From Mycobacterium cookii (GTDB lineage: Bacteria > Actinomycetota > Actinomycetes > Mycobacteriales > Mycobacteriaceae): a DNA stretch of 64,000 nt. Position 1 is the first letter of the stretch. Each line of letters starts with the position of its first letter. Shown here one piece after another: positions 10,913-20,730 of the stretch. The notes under the pieces are model-generated. The model had not been told where the DNA came from. It made no database searches and saw nothing but the letters and a program-made list of their open reading frames with translations. The position numbers and the translations under genes were made by a program. The stretch covers positions 3,038,001 to 3,102,000 of the forward strand of contig NZ_AP022569.1 of the NCBI RefSeq assembly GCF_010727945.1. Direction: 5' to 3'.

Positions 10913-11836
10913 ATGGCAACCATCAATCTGGACAAGAAGGTCAAGATCAAGACCTTCAGCCCTGCGCCCGAACTCGACCCGCTTACCGCCTCGGCGAAAA
11001 GCCTGGCGCAAGCCGGACTACCGCCCCGACCCACCGACCCGCATCTACTGGAGCGCTACACGCGTTTCTTCACACAGACGAAAGACAAGTTCCACTACAT
11101 CGAGCCCACATTCCGGGTGGATCCGACCAAGTCGACACACCCCAACAGGGCGGCAAAGAACGGCGCCGGCACCGAAACGTCCGGCAATTGGTCGGGCGGC
11201 ATCGTGTATGCGCCGAGTGGCCAGTCGTTCAAATGGATCGAGGGCGACTGGGTGGTGCCCAACGTGTACCCCACGGCGCAGAACGAATGGCAATACTGCG
11301 TGAACTGGATCGGCATCGACGGCGATGGTTCGGGCGACGTATGTCAGGCCGGCATGGCCTGCGCCGTCTACCAGAGCGGCAGTTCGATCACGCGAACCAT
11401 TTATCCGTGGCACGAGTGGTACCCGTCGAGCTGGGTTGAGATCACGAATCTGCCGATCAACCCGGGCGATCTGGTCTCCGTGCTGATCTGCACCGCCCAG
11501 GGCGCCGGATCCACCACCGCGACGGTCTATTTCGGCAACCACAGTAGTGGCGCCTCGACGTCCTACCAGATCACGGCTCCGTCGGGGACGACCCTCGCGG
11601 GGAACAGCGCGGAGTGGGTTGTCGAGACGCCCACGGTGAACGGCTCGGTCACTTCGATGCCGGACTACGGCGAGGTCTTCTTCTCGGTCTGCGAAGCAAG
11701 CCTGACGAATGGCTCGTTGGTCAACGGTGGCACTGGCAACAACATCAACCTGGTACAGAACGGCAAGACGCTGTCAACGGGTGCACTGATAACGCCCACG
11801 GTCGTCGAATGCCAATACGCGGGCTCGGCTCCCTGA
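10913..11836 (+). CDS. G1 (eqolisin-like) glutamic peptidase
   Basis: A 307-residue protein. An N-terminal segment of about 85 residues, possibly a pro-region, precedes a beta-sandwich domain of the scytalidoglutamic peptidase (A4/G1) family. It shows NWSGGIV, WIGIDGDGSGDVCQAG with the family's catalytic Gln (about Gln145), PWHEWYPSSW, and AEWVVETP carrying the catalytic Glu. No signal peptide is visible, although known family members are secreted acid peptidases. AGGAG lies upstream of the ATG at 10913. A strong hairpin follows the gene. Assigned by motifs; activity is untested. Confidence 0.82.
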   Translation: MATINLDKKVKIKTFSPAPELDPLTASAKSLAQAGLPPRPTDPHLLERYTRFFTQTKDKFHYIEPTFRVDPTKSTHPNRAAKNGAGTETSGNWSGGIVYAPSGQSFKWIEGDWVVPNVYPTAQNEWQYCVNWIGIDGDGSGDVCQAGMACAVYQSGSSITRTIYPWHEWYPSSWVEITNLPINPGDLVSVLICTAQGAGSTTATVYFGNHSSGASTSYQITAPSGTTLAGNSAEWVVETPTVNGSVTSMPDYGEVFFSVCEASLTNGSLVNGGTGNNINLVQNGKTLSTGALITPTVVECQYAGSAP

Positions 11837-11854
11837 CCCGCCGACCCTCAAGGA

Positions 11855-11881
11855 TCACGCCGCCGAAACCCGGCGGCGTGA
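11855..11881 (+). terminator. Hairpin after the G1 peptidase gene
   Basis: Perfect 11-bp stem (TCACGCCGCCG at 11855-11865 pairing with 11871-11881) with a five-base loop, 19 bases past the stop codon. No T-run follows, as is common in mycobacteria. It probably ends the G1 peptidase transcript before the next promoter. Confidence 0.65.
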
Positions 11882-11958
11882 CTCCTGGCCCGGGCACCGC
11901 ACGCACCCCTCACGCCAGCGCCGCTACTTGCCGAACCCCAAATGCCGGAGCCGAGTTT

Positions 11959-11979
11959 GAGTAGCGCTCTACGCGTGCC
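11959..11979 (+). promoter_or_regulatory. 21-bp element, copy B, upstream of phosphorylase-like gene
   Basis: GAGTAG-N4-CTACGC-GTGCC, identical to copy A outside the spacer, ending 89 bases before the ATG at 12068. It lies between the terminator of the G1 peptidase gene and the next operon, where a promoter is needed. Confidence 0.55.
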
Positions 11980-12067
11980 CCGGCGCACATCGAACGGGGA
12001 CGCTCAGCCTCGGACAGCACAACGTAAACCCCGACTTCGGGACACCGACCTAGAAAGAAGTACCGAC

Positions 12068-13141
12068 ATGTCGAGCGCCACACACCACAACACGGCCGCT
12101 GCAGACGGCCCACCCGGAAGCGCCACCTTGGGCAGAACGTTCCCGGTCAACGACTACGCACTGGAGCGGATCATCTACCGCGCGCCACATGAGGCGCTGG
12201 CACCGATTCCGTGGCCAGACGGACTCGCTCCGCACGGCGTCGCCTACGACCGCCCAGCCGATCAGCCGTTGCCCCTTGCGGATGTCGTCGTCGTGACGTG
12301 GACGGTGGCCGAGGGTCAGGCCTTGGCCGACGTGCTGACGCCTGGGATTCCGAGCATGTCCTGGAAGCCCTACGCTCACCACTGGAGTGCTTATGAACCG
12401 CAGTTGACCGGTCGCTCGCCGGCTCGGCAGGCCGGCTGCCTGGGCTACGTCGCGACGACCAAGATCGGCAACGTCAATGTGTTGTTGATCAAGTCGGAGC
12501 TACACCTTGCCACCGACGGGATTTCGGCGCCGATCGTGGCGTTCTGGCAGCAGATCGTCGCCGAGGCACGGCCACACCTGGTTATCACCACCGGAACCGC
12601 CGGCGGCATCGGCGCCGCCACCCAGCTCGGCGATGTCTTCGTCGTCACCAATGCCAAGTTCAACTGCGCCAGGGATTTCAAATCCAAGCCGTGGGCTCAG
12701 CAGCTCTTCACTGGAGCCGCAATCCACGCCGACGGCCATGCGTCGAGCTTCGGTGCGCTGACGGCACCGAACGCCGGGCACTTGCGGCCGGTGGCCTCCC
12801 GTCCCCCGGTGCTGAGCTTCGGCGCAGCGGCCGGCGGCGTGGAAACCGTCGACTATTTCGGCTTCGCCGACACCGCCGACTCCTTCGGCATCGTGCGCAA
12901 CTACCCCGACGCCCGGACCGAGGAGATGGACGACGCCACCCTGCCGCTCGCCCTGTCGCAGCTGCCCAGCCCGCCACTCTGGTGCTCGATCCGCAACGCC
13001 AGCGACCCGCAGGTGTCGTCGGACCTCGGCGACCTCGATGCCCAACGGCGCTGGGCCAACCAGATTTACAAGCGATACGGCTACTGGACCTCGATCGGGT
13101 CGGCGATCGGCACCTGGGCGGTCATCGCCAACGTAAGCTGA
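12068..13141 (+). CDS. Nucleoside phosphorylase-like protein
   Basis: About 357 residues from the ATG at 12068, which has AGAAAGAAG upstream. The central part resembles the PNP/UDP phosphorylase fold: a strand then glycine-rich loop (HLVITTGTAGGIGAATQLGD), followed by VFVVTNAKF and a later EEMDDATLPLAL region where these enzymes bind the nucleoside. An N-terminal extension of about 70 residues is not typical. Substrate unknown. PNP-like domains also occur as effectors or ligand sensors in bacterial conflict systems, so an enzyme role in salvage should not be assumed. The next gene starts 29 bases later, so they form an operon. Confidence 0.6.
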   Translation: MSSATHHNTAAADGPPGSATLGRTFPVNDYALERIIYRAPHEALAPIPWPDGLAPHGVAYDRPADQPLPLADVVVVTWTVAEGQALADVLTPGIPSMSWKPYAHHWSAYEPQLTGRSPARQAGCLGYVATTKIGNVNVLLIKSELHLATDGISAPIVAFWQQIVAEARPHLVITTGTAGGIGAATQLGDVFVVTNAKFNCARDFKSKPWAQQLFTGAAIHADGHASSFGALTAPNAGHLRPVASRPPVLSFGAAAGGVETVDYFGFADTADSFGIVRNYPDARTEEMDDATLPLALSQLPSPPLWCSIRNASDPQVSSDLGDLDAQRRWANQIYKRYGYWTSIGSAIGTWAVIANVS

Positions 13142-13170
13142 GCCGGAACGACGAGTCTGCGAGGCACCCC

Positions 13171-14361
13171 ATGAGCCAGGTACGACAGCGGCGCGAAAAG
13201 ACCTCCACCGCAAAGAAATCCGTCGCGGCCAAGAAGACCACGAAACGCGCGGCGGCGATACCGGCAGCGCCCGTCCAGGGCTATCTCGGTGACATCACCG
13301 GCCCGGGCATCACCGACTCGTGGGGGGTCACCGGCACCGACCTCGGCGTCAGCGCCGTCGCACCGAACGGCAAGCTGGTGTCGGTGTTCGGAGACACCTT
13401 CTCCGGCGACAGCGTCGGTCAGGGTGACTGGCGCGCCCCGGTCGCGCTGATCGGGACCGGGGACGCGAATACCAAGATCCAGTACGCGGCCGCGGCCGGC
13501 GAAGACGCCGATTATGCGCAGCAGTTGTGGGCCTATGTCCATGACAGCCCACCCTGGAACCGCGGTGGGATCAGCACCGTCATTCCCTCCGACCTGTTGG
13601 TCATCGGGCAGACGATGTACCTGCACGCCATCGTCAACCGCGGCTTCGGCAATGTCATCTGGACCGGCATCTGGGCCTCGACCGACAACGGCGCCACGTG
13701 GCAGGAGATGGGCGCCCGGGCCACCTTCCCCGCGTCGCTGCACAACGGTTACGCGCAGCTGTGGTCGTGGGACTACAACCCCGACGACGGTTGGGTCTAC
13801 GTCGTCTCCACCGGGTTTCAGCGCGACAAGGGCATCATTCTTCGACGGGTGCGCCCCGACGACATCGGTGACATGTCGAAGTACTCGGGCTGGGGTTGGG
13901 CCGACAACCAGTGGGCTTGGGACAACGCGCCGACCCCGATCACGCCGCCCGCCGAGACCTGGGGCGAGCTGACCCTGCGCCGATTGGACTGCGGCACATG
14001 GATATTGGGCGGCTTCCTGTCGTCGCAGTACGCGCTGAGTTACCGCACGATCGACAGCCCGACGGCCAACCTCTACGAGGCTGAGCTGCAGACCCCGTTG
14101 GTCGGGTCGACCTGGGACGCCCAAGACCTGGCGAACAACCAGGTTGCGCAGCTCTACGGCGGCTATGTGCTGCCCGGGTCGACGCTGGATGCTCCCGGCG
14201 GTGTCGGGCTGATCGTGTCGCAGTGGGATACCGCAACCGGCTGGCCGTACCGGGCGATGCAGTTCAAGGTGACGCTGACCGACACGACCAAGGTCGCAGC
14301 GGTCCAGCGCCCCGCTGCCCGCGCCCGTCCACGCAAACGCCCGCAGCGACGGGGCGTCTGA
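13171..14361 (+). CDS. DUF4185 protein with cationic tails
   Basis: 396 residues from the ATG at 13171, 29 bases after the previous stop. The N-terminus is Lys-rich (KTSTAKKSVAAKKTTKRAA) and the C-terminus Arg/Pro-rich (PAARARPRKRPQRRGV). Between them is a DUF4185 domain with repeated beta strands and aromatic-glycine motifs: LVSVFGDTFSGDS, GWVYVVSTGFQR, YGGYVLPGSTLDAPGGVGLI. Unlike the copy at 3517-4653 it has no signal peptide. The basic tails suggest contact with nucleic acid or another acidic polymer, which is an inference. No enzymatic role is known. Confidence 0.78.
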   Translation: MSQVRQRREKTSTAKKSVAAKKTTKRAAAIPAAPVQGYLGDITGPGITDSWGVTGTDLGVSAVAPNGKLVSVFGDTFSGDSVGQGDWRAPVALIGTGDANTKIQYAAAAGEDADYAQQLWAYVHDSPPWNRGGISTVIPSDLLVIGQTMYLHAIVNRGFGNVIWTGIWASTDNGATWQEMGARATFPASLHNGYAQLWSWDYNPDDGWVYVVSTGFQRDKGIILRRVRPDDIGDMSKYSGWGWADNQWAWDNAPTPITPPAETWGELTLRRLDCGTWILGGFLSSQYALSYRTIDSPTANLYEAELQTPLVGSTWDAQDLANNQVAQLYGGYVLPGSTLDAPGGVGLIVSQWDTATGWPYRAMQFKVTLTDTTKVAAVQRPAARARPRKRPQRRGV

Positions 14362-14407
14362 TATCCAATAGTGGCCCGCGGATGCGCTCTGCAGAGAGGT
14401 GGTCACG

Positions 14408-14797
14408 ATGGCCAGCAGCAATGAGGTGTTGTGGGGCGACGAGCCCGACGAGCACGATTACCCGGCGGCGGCCGACTATCTCGCCCTGCTCGCCACCGCC
14501 GAGCAGATCAGCGAGATCGTGGCGGCGCTCAAGCAAGCCCCAATCGTGCGCAAGAAGGCCAAGGACCTGCTGCGGGCGTCGTGCCTGCAGCTGTTGCCGG
14601 TAGACAACCCGCACGTGAGCCGAGACCTGAAGAAGATCAAGAAGGGTCAGCGCCTGTCGCCCATCCTGGCCGTCCGCGGCGACCTCAACACCGGGGTGGC
14701 GATGCAGATCGCCGACGGCTACCACCGGGTCTGCGCGAGCTACTGGACCGACGAGAACACCGACATACCCGTGCGGATCGTCCCGGCCACCAAGTAG
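14408..14797 (+). CDS. Small ParB/sulfiredoxin-like protein
   Basis: 129 residues from the ATG at 14408, with GAGAGG upstream. The N-terminal half is helical and acidic. The C-terminal half has KKIKKGQRLSPILAV followed by MQIADGYHRVCASYW, which matches the DGxHR loop of the ParB/Srx nucleotide-binding fold. It lacks the DNA-binding domain of chromosomal ParB and is too short to be one. Function unknown. It is probably the last gene of the phosphorylase-DUF4185 unit (46-bp gap) and is followed by a hairpin. Confidence 0.65.
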   Translation: MASSNEVLWGDEPDEHDYPAAADYLALLATAEQISEIVAALKQAPIVRKKAKDLLRASCLQLLPVDNPHVSRDLKKIKKGQRLSPILAVRGDLNTGVAMQIADGYHRVCASYWTDENTDIPVRIVPATK

Positions 14798-14804
14798 CGA
14801 GCAG

Positions 14805-14821
14805 GGGTTTTGGGCAAACCC
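14805..14821 (+). terminator. Short hairpin after the ParB-like gene
   Basis: GGGTTT at 14805-14810 pairs with AAACCC at 14816-14821 around a five-base loop, directly after the stop codon and just before the leuA promoter. A modest 6-bp stem; it is a plausible end of the accessory block. Confidence 0.4.
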
Positions 14822-14831
14822 GCGGGCGGGG

Positions 14832-14837
14832 TACAGT
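14832..14837 (+). promoter_or_regulatory. -10 element of the leuA leader transcript
   Basis: TACAGT lies seven bases before a GTG (14845) that begins a leucine-rich leader peptide. This spacing puts the transcription start at or next to the GTG, so the leader would be translated from a leaderless transcript, a frequent arrangement in mycobacteria. Confidence 0.5.
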
Positions 14838-14844
14838 ACACAGC

Positions 14845-14886
14845 GTGCAGCGGGTGCTCCTTCTCGGACGCCGCGACAGGGCCTGA
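14845..14886 (+). CDS. leuL: leuA leader peptide
   Basis: A 13-codon reading frame GTG to TGA, translating to MQRVLLLGRRDRA, with three consecutive leucine codons (CTC CTT CTC, 14857-14865). It sits upstream of leuA and just before a stem-loop whose first arm overlaps its last codons. Leucine shortage should stall the ribosome on the Leu codons and change the RNA folding. Leader-peptide control of leuA is documented in several actinobacteria. The call rests on the codon run plus the hairpin. Confidence 0.7.
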   Translation: MQRVLLLGRRDRA

Positions 14887-14909
14887 TCCAGACCGGCTTC
14901 CTGTCGCGG
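14871..14909 (+). promoter_or_regulatory. Attenuator stem of leuA
   Basis: CCGCGACAGG (14871-14880) is an exact inverted repeat of 14900-14909, around a 19-base loop. The first arm overlaps the end of the leader peptide, so a ribosome stalled on the Leu codons would block it. Further pairing with the region just before the leuA start (14930-14965) probably decides leuA expression. Confidence 0.6.
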
Positions 14910-14955
14910 GTGTTCGCGATGCGCCGGTCTAAGCCTCTAATGGGCGCCCTTCTGA

Positions 14956-16803
<1,848 letters not shown>

Positions 16804-16807
16804 GGCG

Positions 16808-17341
16808 TCAGGCCTCGACCTTGGCCAGCACCATGCCAGCCAGGGTCTGGGCCTGAGCGCAGTTGTCGGCGCTGACGATCAGATAGATCCAGCCCTTGAG
16901 CACGTCGAGGGTTGCTGGCGGCGCGACGAAGCAGAAGGCCCGATCGCCCAGGCCGGAGACGTCCTGAACCTTGCCGGCGGTCTGCTTGTTGGCGAGGAAT
17001 CCCTTGGACTGCGCGTTGAGGCACTGCCCGTCGGCGGGCTTGCCCTCGACGCAGTACAGGTTGTTCCAGTACAGCTTGAAGGTGACGTCGTTGCCCGCGG
17101 TCGGTATCGCGGCGCACTGCGCTTCGCTGGGCGATTGGCTGCCCTCCGGCGCGGGAAACGCCCGGCCTACCACGCGACTGATTTCGGATCCGCTGAGCAG
17201 ACCGCAGAAGTTCTCCGGGACGTGCACGCCCGCTGTTTTCGATGCCGTACCGACGTTGCCGGGCGAACCGCAGGCCGCCAACGCGGCAACCACCGCTGCC
17301 AGCGCAGCCCACGTCCGCCGACGGCTTCGTGTGATCGGCAT
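16808..17341 (-). CDS. Putative lipoprotein, DUF3558-like
   Basis: 177 residues from an ATG at 17341. The signal sequence has twin arginines (RSRRRTWAALAAVVAAL) and ends in a lipobox LAAC, so it should be lipid-anchored on the outer face of the membrane. The mature part has cysteines in pairs (FCGLLSG, QCAAIP, YCVEG, QCLNA, FCFV, NCAQ), suggesting disulfides. The pattern resembles the DUF3558 group of mycobacterial lipoproteins, but I hold this loosely. A longer frame upstream runs antisense to the dehalogenase gene and is not used. Function unknown. Confidence 0.7.
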   Translation of the reverse strand: MPITRSRRRTWAALAAVVAALAACGSPGNVGTASKTAGVHVPENFCGLLSGSEISRVVGRAFPAPEGSQSPSEAQCAAIPTAGNDVTFKLYWNNLYCVEGKPADGQCLNAQSKGFLANKQTAGKVQDVSGLGDRAFCFVAPPATLDVLKGWIYLIVSADNCAQAQTLAGMVLAKVEA

Positions 17342-17355
17342 AGAGCTGACGACTC

Positions 17356-18228
17356 CTAGTGCTGGTTGTGCCACGCGGCGATGGCGTCGGCGAATTCGGT
17401 TGGAGCGTCTGACTGTAGGTAGTGGCCCGCCCCGGACAGTACGACGGTGTGGTGCCGGGGCAGCAGCGCCTCCCAACGCCGTCGTTCGTTGTCGCGGAAC
17501 GCGATGTCCGCGTCCCCCCACACGATCAGGGTAGGCAGGTCTGCGAGCGTCGGCAGCCCGTGCTCGAGGTCGGCCAGAAAAGCCTGCGCCGCGAGGATGT
17601 CTTTGGGAAAGATCGCGCTCGGCATCCGCCGCTGCGGCGTCGGCAAGGCCTGCCGGTAATGGTCCATCTCCGCTGCAGTCGGCCGGCGGCGCCGATGCCC
17701 GGCCGGAATCATGGCGTTGACGAAGAAATTGAACCGCCTGATCAGCAGGCGCCCGATCGGACCGCCCATGAACCGGGAGAACATCTCGAAGTGAAGATCG
17801 CCGTTGACCGGCCACGCCCAGGTGTTACCCACCACCAGCGCCGAGAAACGCTCACGGCGCGCGACGGCAGCGGTCAGGCCGATGGGCCCGCCCCAGTCCT
17901 GGACGACCAAGGTGACATCGCGCAGGTCCAGACGGTCCACGAATTCGCCCACCACCCGGGCGTGGTCGGCGGGATGGAATCGGTAGCCGGGGGCCGGGCT
18001 CGACAGCCCGAACCCCGGATAGTCCAGCGCGATGCACCGAAACGTCGCCGACAGCTGCGAGATGACGTCGCGGTAGACGAACGACCAGGTCGGATTCCCG
18101 TGCAGCATGAGCAGAATGGGGCCGCGACCTTCGTCGACGTAGTGCACGGTGTTGCCGTCGATTTCGAGGAATCGGCTGGTGAACGGAAACAGGGTGTCGT
18201 CAACCCATGCCGGCCGCATACCTGCCAT
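17356..18228 (-). CDS. Haloalkane dehalogenase-like alpha/beta hydrolase
   Basis: About 290 residues. HGNPTWSF supplies the oxyanion loop with the halide-binding Asn. The nucleophile Asp sits in VVQDWGGPIGL with the adjacent Trp, and the C-terminal catalytic His is in GAGHYLQSD. Asp nucleophile plus HGNPTW is the pattern of haloalkane dehalogenases of the DhaA/LinB type. The substrate is unknown and some relatives act on epoxides or esters. The ATG at 18228 overlaps the end of the 56-bp repeat array; ATG 18219 (MRPAW) is an alternative. A second dehalogenase of a different type lies at 49042-49947. Confidence 0.75.
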   Translation of the reverse strand: MAGMRPAWVDDTLFPFTSRFLEIDGNTVHYVDEGRGPILLMLHGNPTWSFVYRDVISQLSATFRCIALDYPGFGLSSPAPGYRFHPADHARVVGEFVDRLDLRDVTLVVQDWGGPIGLTAAVARRERFSALVVGNTWAWPVNGDLHFEMFSRFMGGPIGRLLIRRFNFFVNAMIPAGHRRRRPTAAEMDHYRQALPTPQRRMPSAIFPKDILAAQAFLADLEHGLPTLADLPTLIVWGDADIAFRDNERRRWEALLPRHHTVVLSGAGHYLQSDAPTEFADAIAAWHNQH

Positions 18229-18446
18229 CAAAACCGCCTGGTGACGATGCGCGCCGCGCAGCGGCGGGAGGAGGAGTCGGGCATCAAAACCGCCCGATGA
18301 CGATGCGCGCCGCGCAGCGGCGGGAGGAGGAGTCGGGCATCAAAACCGCCCGATGACGATGCGCGCCGCTGCGCGGAGGAGGAGTCGGGCATCAAAACCG
18401 CCCGATGACGATGCGCGCCGCGCAGCGGCGGGAGGAGGAGTCGGGC
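18227..18446. repeat. Tandem array of a 56-bp repeat, four copies
   Basis: Copies begin at 18227, 18283, 18339 and 18391. Three are 56 bp and the third is 52 bp with a changed GC-rich core. A partial fifth copy starts at 18447 and contains the dnaQ stop codon, so the array looks grown from the 3' end of dnaQ toward the dehalogenase start. Each unit contains the run GGCGGGAGGAGGAGTCGGGC and a GC-rich self-complementary core. A diverged single copy is found at 32884-32930. This behaves like a mycobacterial VNTR locus. Confidence 0.9.
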
Positions 18447-18447
18447 A

Positions 18448-19428
18448 TCAAAACAGCGCGAACTGCTCGCCCGCATGTGCTTCGCCGACACCGGCGCGGC
18501 CCGCGACCGCGCCGACGCAGTCCATGAACTTCGCGTCGGACACCAGCGGTACCCCGAGCTCGTGGGCCAGATAGCCCTTGCCGCGGGCCGGCCGGCGTTC
18601 ATTGCAGATCACCAGCGAGGTGTCCAAGTCGACGGCTTCGGCGTAGGCCAGGCCGGTGTGCAGGATCCGCTCGACCAGCTCCTCGTGGGTTCGCTGAACC
18701 TCGGCGGCCAGCGCGACCCGCATGCCCTGAATCAGCGGCCCACCGCTGACATAGGGGCCAGGGTTCGGATACGGGCACGGCATCCGGGACGCCAGCACCT
18801 TCAACGGCCGAAGCTCGTCATGGGTGACCCGGCCGCTGGGCCAGCGCCGCCGGGTGACGGGCCGCACCGGCAGCCACACATCGCGTTCGCGGGCCCGCCG
18901 CAGCGAGGCCGCGAGCACGTCGGTCAGCACCACGGCGTCGTCAAACGCATCGTGCGCCCGTCGCTGGGTCACCCCCCAGTGCGCGGCCAGCGTCTCCAGT
19001 CGCAGGTTGTCGGTGCCCAGCTCCAGCCGACGGGCCAGCTCGACCGTGCACATGACGCTGTCGATCGGCAGCTCGACGTCGGCCAGCTCGGCCTCCGCGG
19101 TCAGGAAGCCGTAGTCGAAGGCGACGTTGTGCGCGACCAGCGTTCGTCCGCGCACCAGCTCCACGACATCGCCGACGATGTCGCTGAACTGCGGCTGGTC
19201 TTCGAGCATCTCTGCGGTCAAGCCGTGGATGTGGGTCGGCCCGGGATCCACACCCGGATTGAGCAGGCTGACCACGGATTGCTCGACCCGCCCGTCGGCG
19301 TCGAGGGCGAGCACGGCGAGGCTGATCACGCGGGCGTCGCCGGGCTTGAAGCCGGAGGTCTCGACGTCGATGACGGCCCAGCCGGCTCCGGGCTCGGTCA
19401 CCGGCCTGCCCCAGGACGTCGTGAACAT
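18448..19428 (-). CDS. dnaQ: DNA polymerase III epsilon-like exonuclease with BRCT domain
   Basis: 326 residues, orthologous in position to Rv3711c. The N-terminal DEDDh-type 3'-5' exonuclease has Exo I WAVIDVETSG, a second motif with LVAHNVAFDYGFL and the third around HDAFDDAVVL. A C-terminal region (from about residue 240) fits a BRCT-like domain (LVICNERRPARGKGYLAHEL). It could proofread or act in repair; mycobacterial proofreading in replication is mainly done by the PHP domain of DnaE1. The stop codon lies inside the 56-bp repeat. Confidence 0.9.
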   Translation of the reverse strand: MFTTSWGRPVTEPGAGWAVIDVETSGFKPGDARVISLAVLALDADGRVEQSVVSLLNPGVDPGPTHIHGLTAEMLEDQPQFSDIVGDVVELVRGRTLVAHNVAFDYGFLTAEAELADVELPIDSVMCTVELARRLELGTDNLRLETLAAHWGVTQRRAHDAFDDAVVLTDVLAASLRRARERDVWLPVRPVTRRRWPSGRVTHDELRPLKVLASRMPCPYPNPGPYVSGGPLIQGMRVALAAEVQRTHEELVERILHTGLAYAEAVDLDTSLVICNERRPARGKGYLAHELGVPLVSDAKFMDCVGAVAGRAGVGEAHAGEQFALF

Positions 19429-19500
19429 GAATGGAGGATTTCACGCCGAGCCGACATCATCGGGTCGCTCGGCTTCGTGTCGCGCGGTTAACCTCTCCGA

Positions 19501-20730
19501 GTGATCACCGCCCGCGGACGCCTCGCTCTTGCCGCCGGAGCCGGCGCGCGATGGGCGTCCCGGGTGACCGGTCGGGGGGCCGGCGCCATGATCGGCGGCC
19601 TGGTCGCGATGACCCTGGACTCCTCGATCCTGCGCCAACTCGGCACCGGCCGACGATCGGTCATCGTGACCGGCACCAACGGTAAATCGACGACCACCCG
19701 GATGACCGCCGCCGCCCTGCGGACCATCGGCGCCGTCGCCACCAACGCCGAAGGCGCCAACATGGACGCCGGCCTGGTGGCCGCGCTGGCCGCCGACCGT
19801 ACCGCCGGGCTCGCGGCGCTCGAGGTCGACGAGATGCACGTGCCGCATGTCTTAGATGCCGTCGAGGCCGCAGTCGTCGTGTTGCTCAACCTGTCCCGTG
19901 ACCAACTGGACCGGGTCGGCGAGATCAACGTGATCGAGCGCCGGCTGCGGGCCGGCCTGGCCGCACATCCGCAGGCCGTCGTCGTCGCCAACTGCGACGA
20001 CGTGTTGATGACCTCGGCCGCGTACGACCACACAAGAGTGGTTTGGGTGGCCGCGGGCGGCAGCTGGGCGGCCGACTCGGTCAGTTGCCCGCGCAGTGGT
20101 GAGGTGATCGTCCGCGACCAAGGCCACTGGTATTCGACCGGCGCCGACTTCAAACGCCCCAGCCCGCAGTGGTGGTTCGACGACGAAAACCTTTACGGCC
20201 CAGACGGATTGGCGCTGCCGATGCGACTGGCGCTGCCCGGCACGGTGAACCGGGGCAACGCCGCCCAGGCGGTGGCGGCCGCCGTCACGCTCGGCGCCGA
20301 TCCGGTGGCCGCGGTGGCCGCCGTCTCCGGTGTCGACGAGGTGGCCGGCCGCTATCGCACCATCCAGGTCGGCTCGCACAACGTGCGCATGTTGTTGGCG
20401 AAGAACCCGGCCGGCTGGCAGGAAGCGTTGTCGATGGTGGACAAGGACGCCGCCGGGGTGGTGATCGCGGTTAACGGTCAGGTGCCCGACGGCGAAGACC
20501 TGTCCTGGCTGTGGGATGTGCGCTTCGAGCACTTCGAGAACACGGCCGTGGTCGCAGCCGGCGAACGCGGCACCGACCTGGCCGTCCGGCTGGGCTACGC
20601 CGACGTCAAGCACACCCTGGTGCACGACACCGTGGCGGCCATCGCGACGTGTCCCCCCGGGCCCGTCGAGGTGGTGGCCAACTACACGGCGTTCCTGCAG
20701 TTGCAGCGCAGATTGGCCCGTCATGACTGA
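19501..20730 (+). CDS. murT: Lipid II isoglutaminyl synthase, subunit MurT
   Basis: 409 residues from a GTG at 19501. It has a Mur-ligase central domain with ATP loop VTGTNGKSTTTRM and a C-terminal DUF1727 domain. With GatD it amidates the D-glutamate of peptidoglycan stem peptides, an essential step in many Gram-positive bacteria and mycobacteria. The region equivalent to the Cys4 zinc ribbon of other MurT proteins is reduced (only SCPRSGEV remains). The stop overlaps the gatD start, giving a translationally coupled pair. Confidence 0.93.
   Translation: MITARGRLALAAGAGARWASRVTGRGAGAMIGGLVAMTLDSSILRQLGTGRRSVIVTGTNGKSTTTRMTAAALRTIGAVATNAEGANMDAGLVAALAADRTAGLAALEVDEMHVPHVLDAVEAAVVVLLNLSRDQLDRVGEINVIERRLRAGLAAHPQAVVVANCDDVLMTSAAYDHTRVVWVAAGGSWAADSVSCPRSGEVIVRDQGHWYSTGADFKRPSPQWWFDDENLYGPDGLALPMRLALPGTVNRGNAAQAVAAAVTLGADPVAAVAAVSGVDEVAGRYRTIQVGSHNVRMLLAKNPAGWQEALSMVDKDAAGVVIAVNGQVPDGEDLSWLWDVRFEHFENTAVVAAGERGTDLAVRLGYADVKHTLVHDTVAAIATCPPGPVEVVANYTAFLQLQRRLARHD

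Noticed and set aside
12691-13170. Upstream extension of the DUF4185 frame into the phosphorylase gene
   Set aside because: The extension overlaps a coding gene in another frame and is Arg-rich shadow. The ATG at 13171 fits the spacing of an operon.
18227-18446. Repeat array considered as a CRISPR
   Set aside because: The units are directly adjacent with no variable spacers, the period is 56 bp, and there are no cas genes. It is a tandem repeat.
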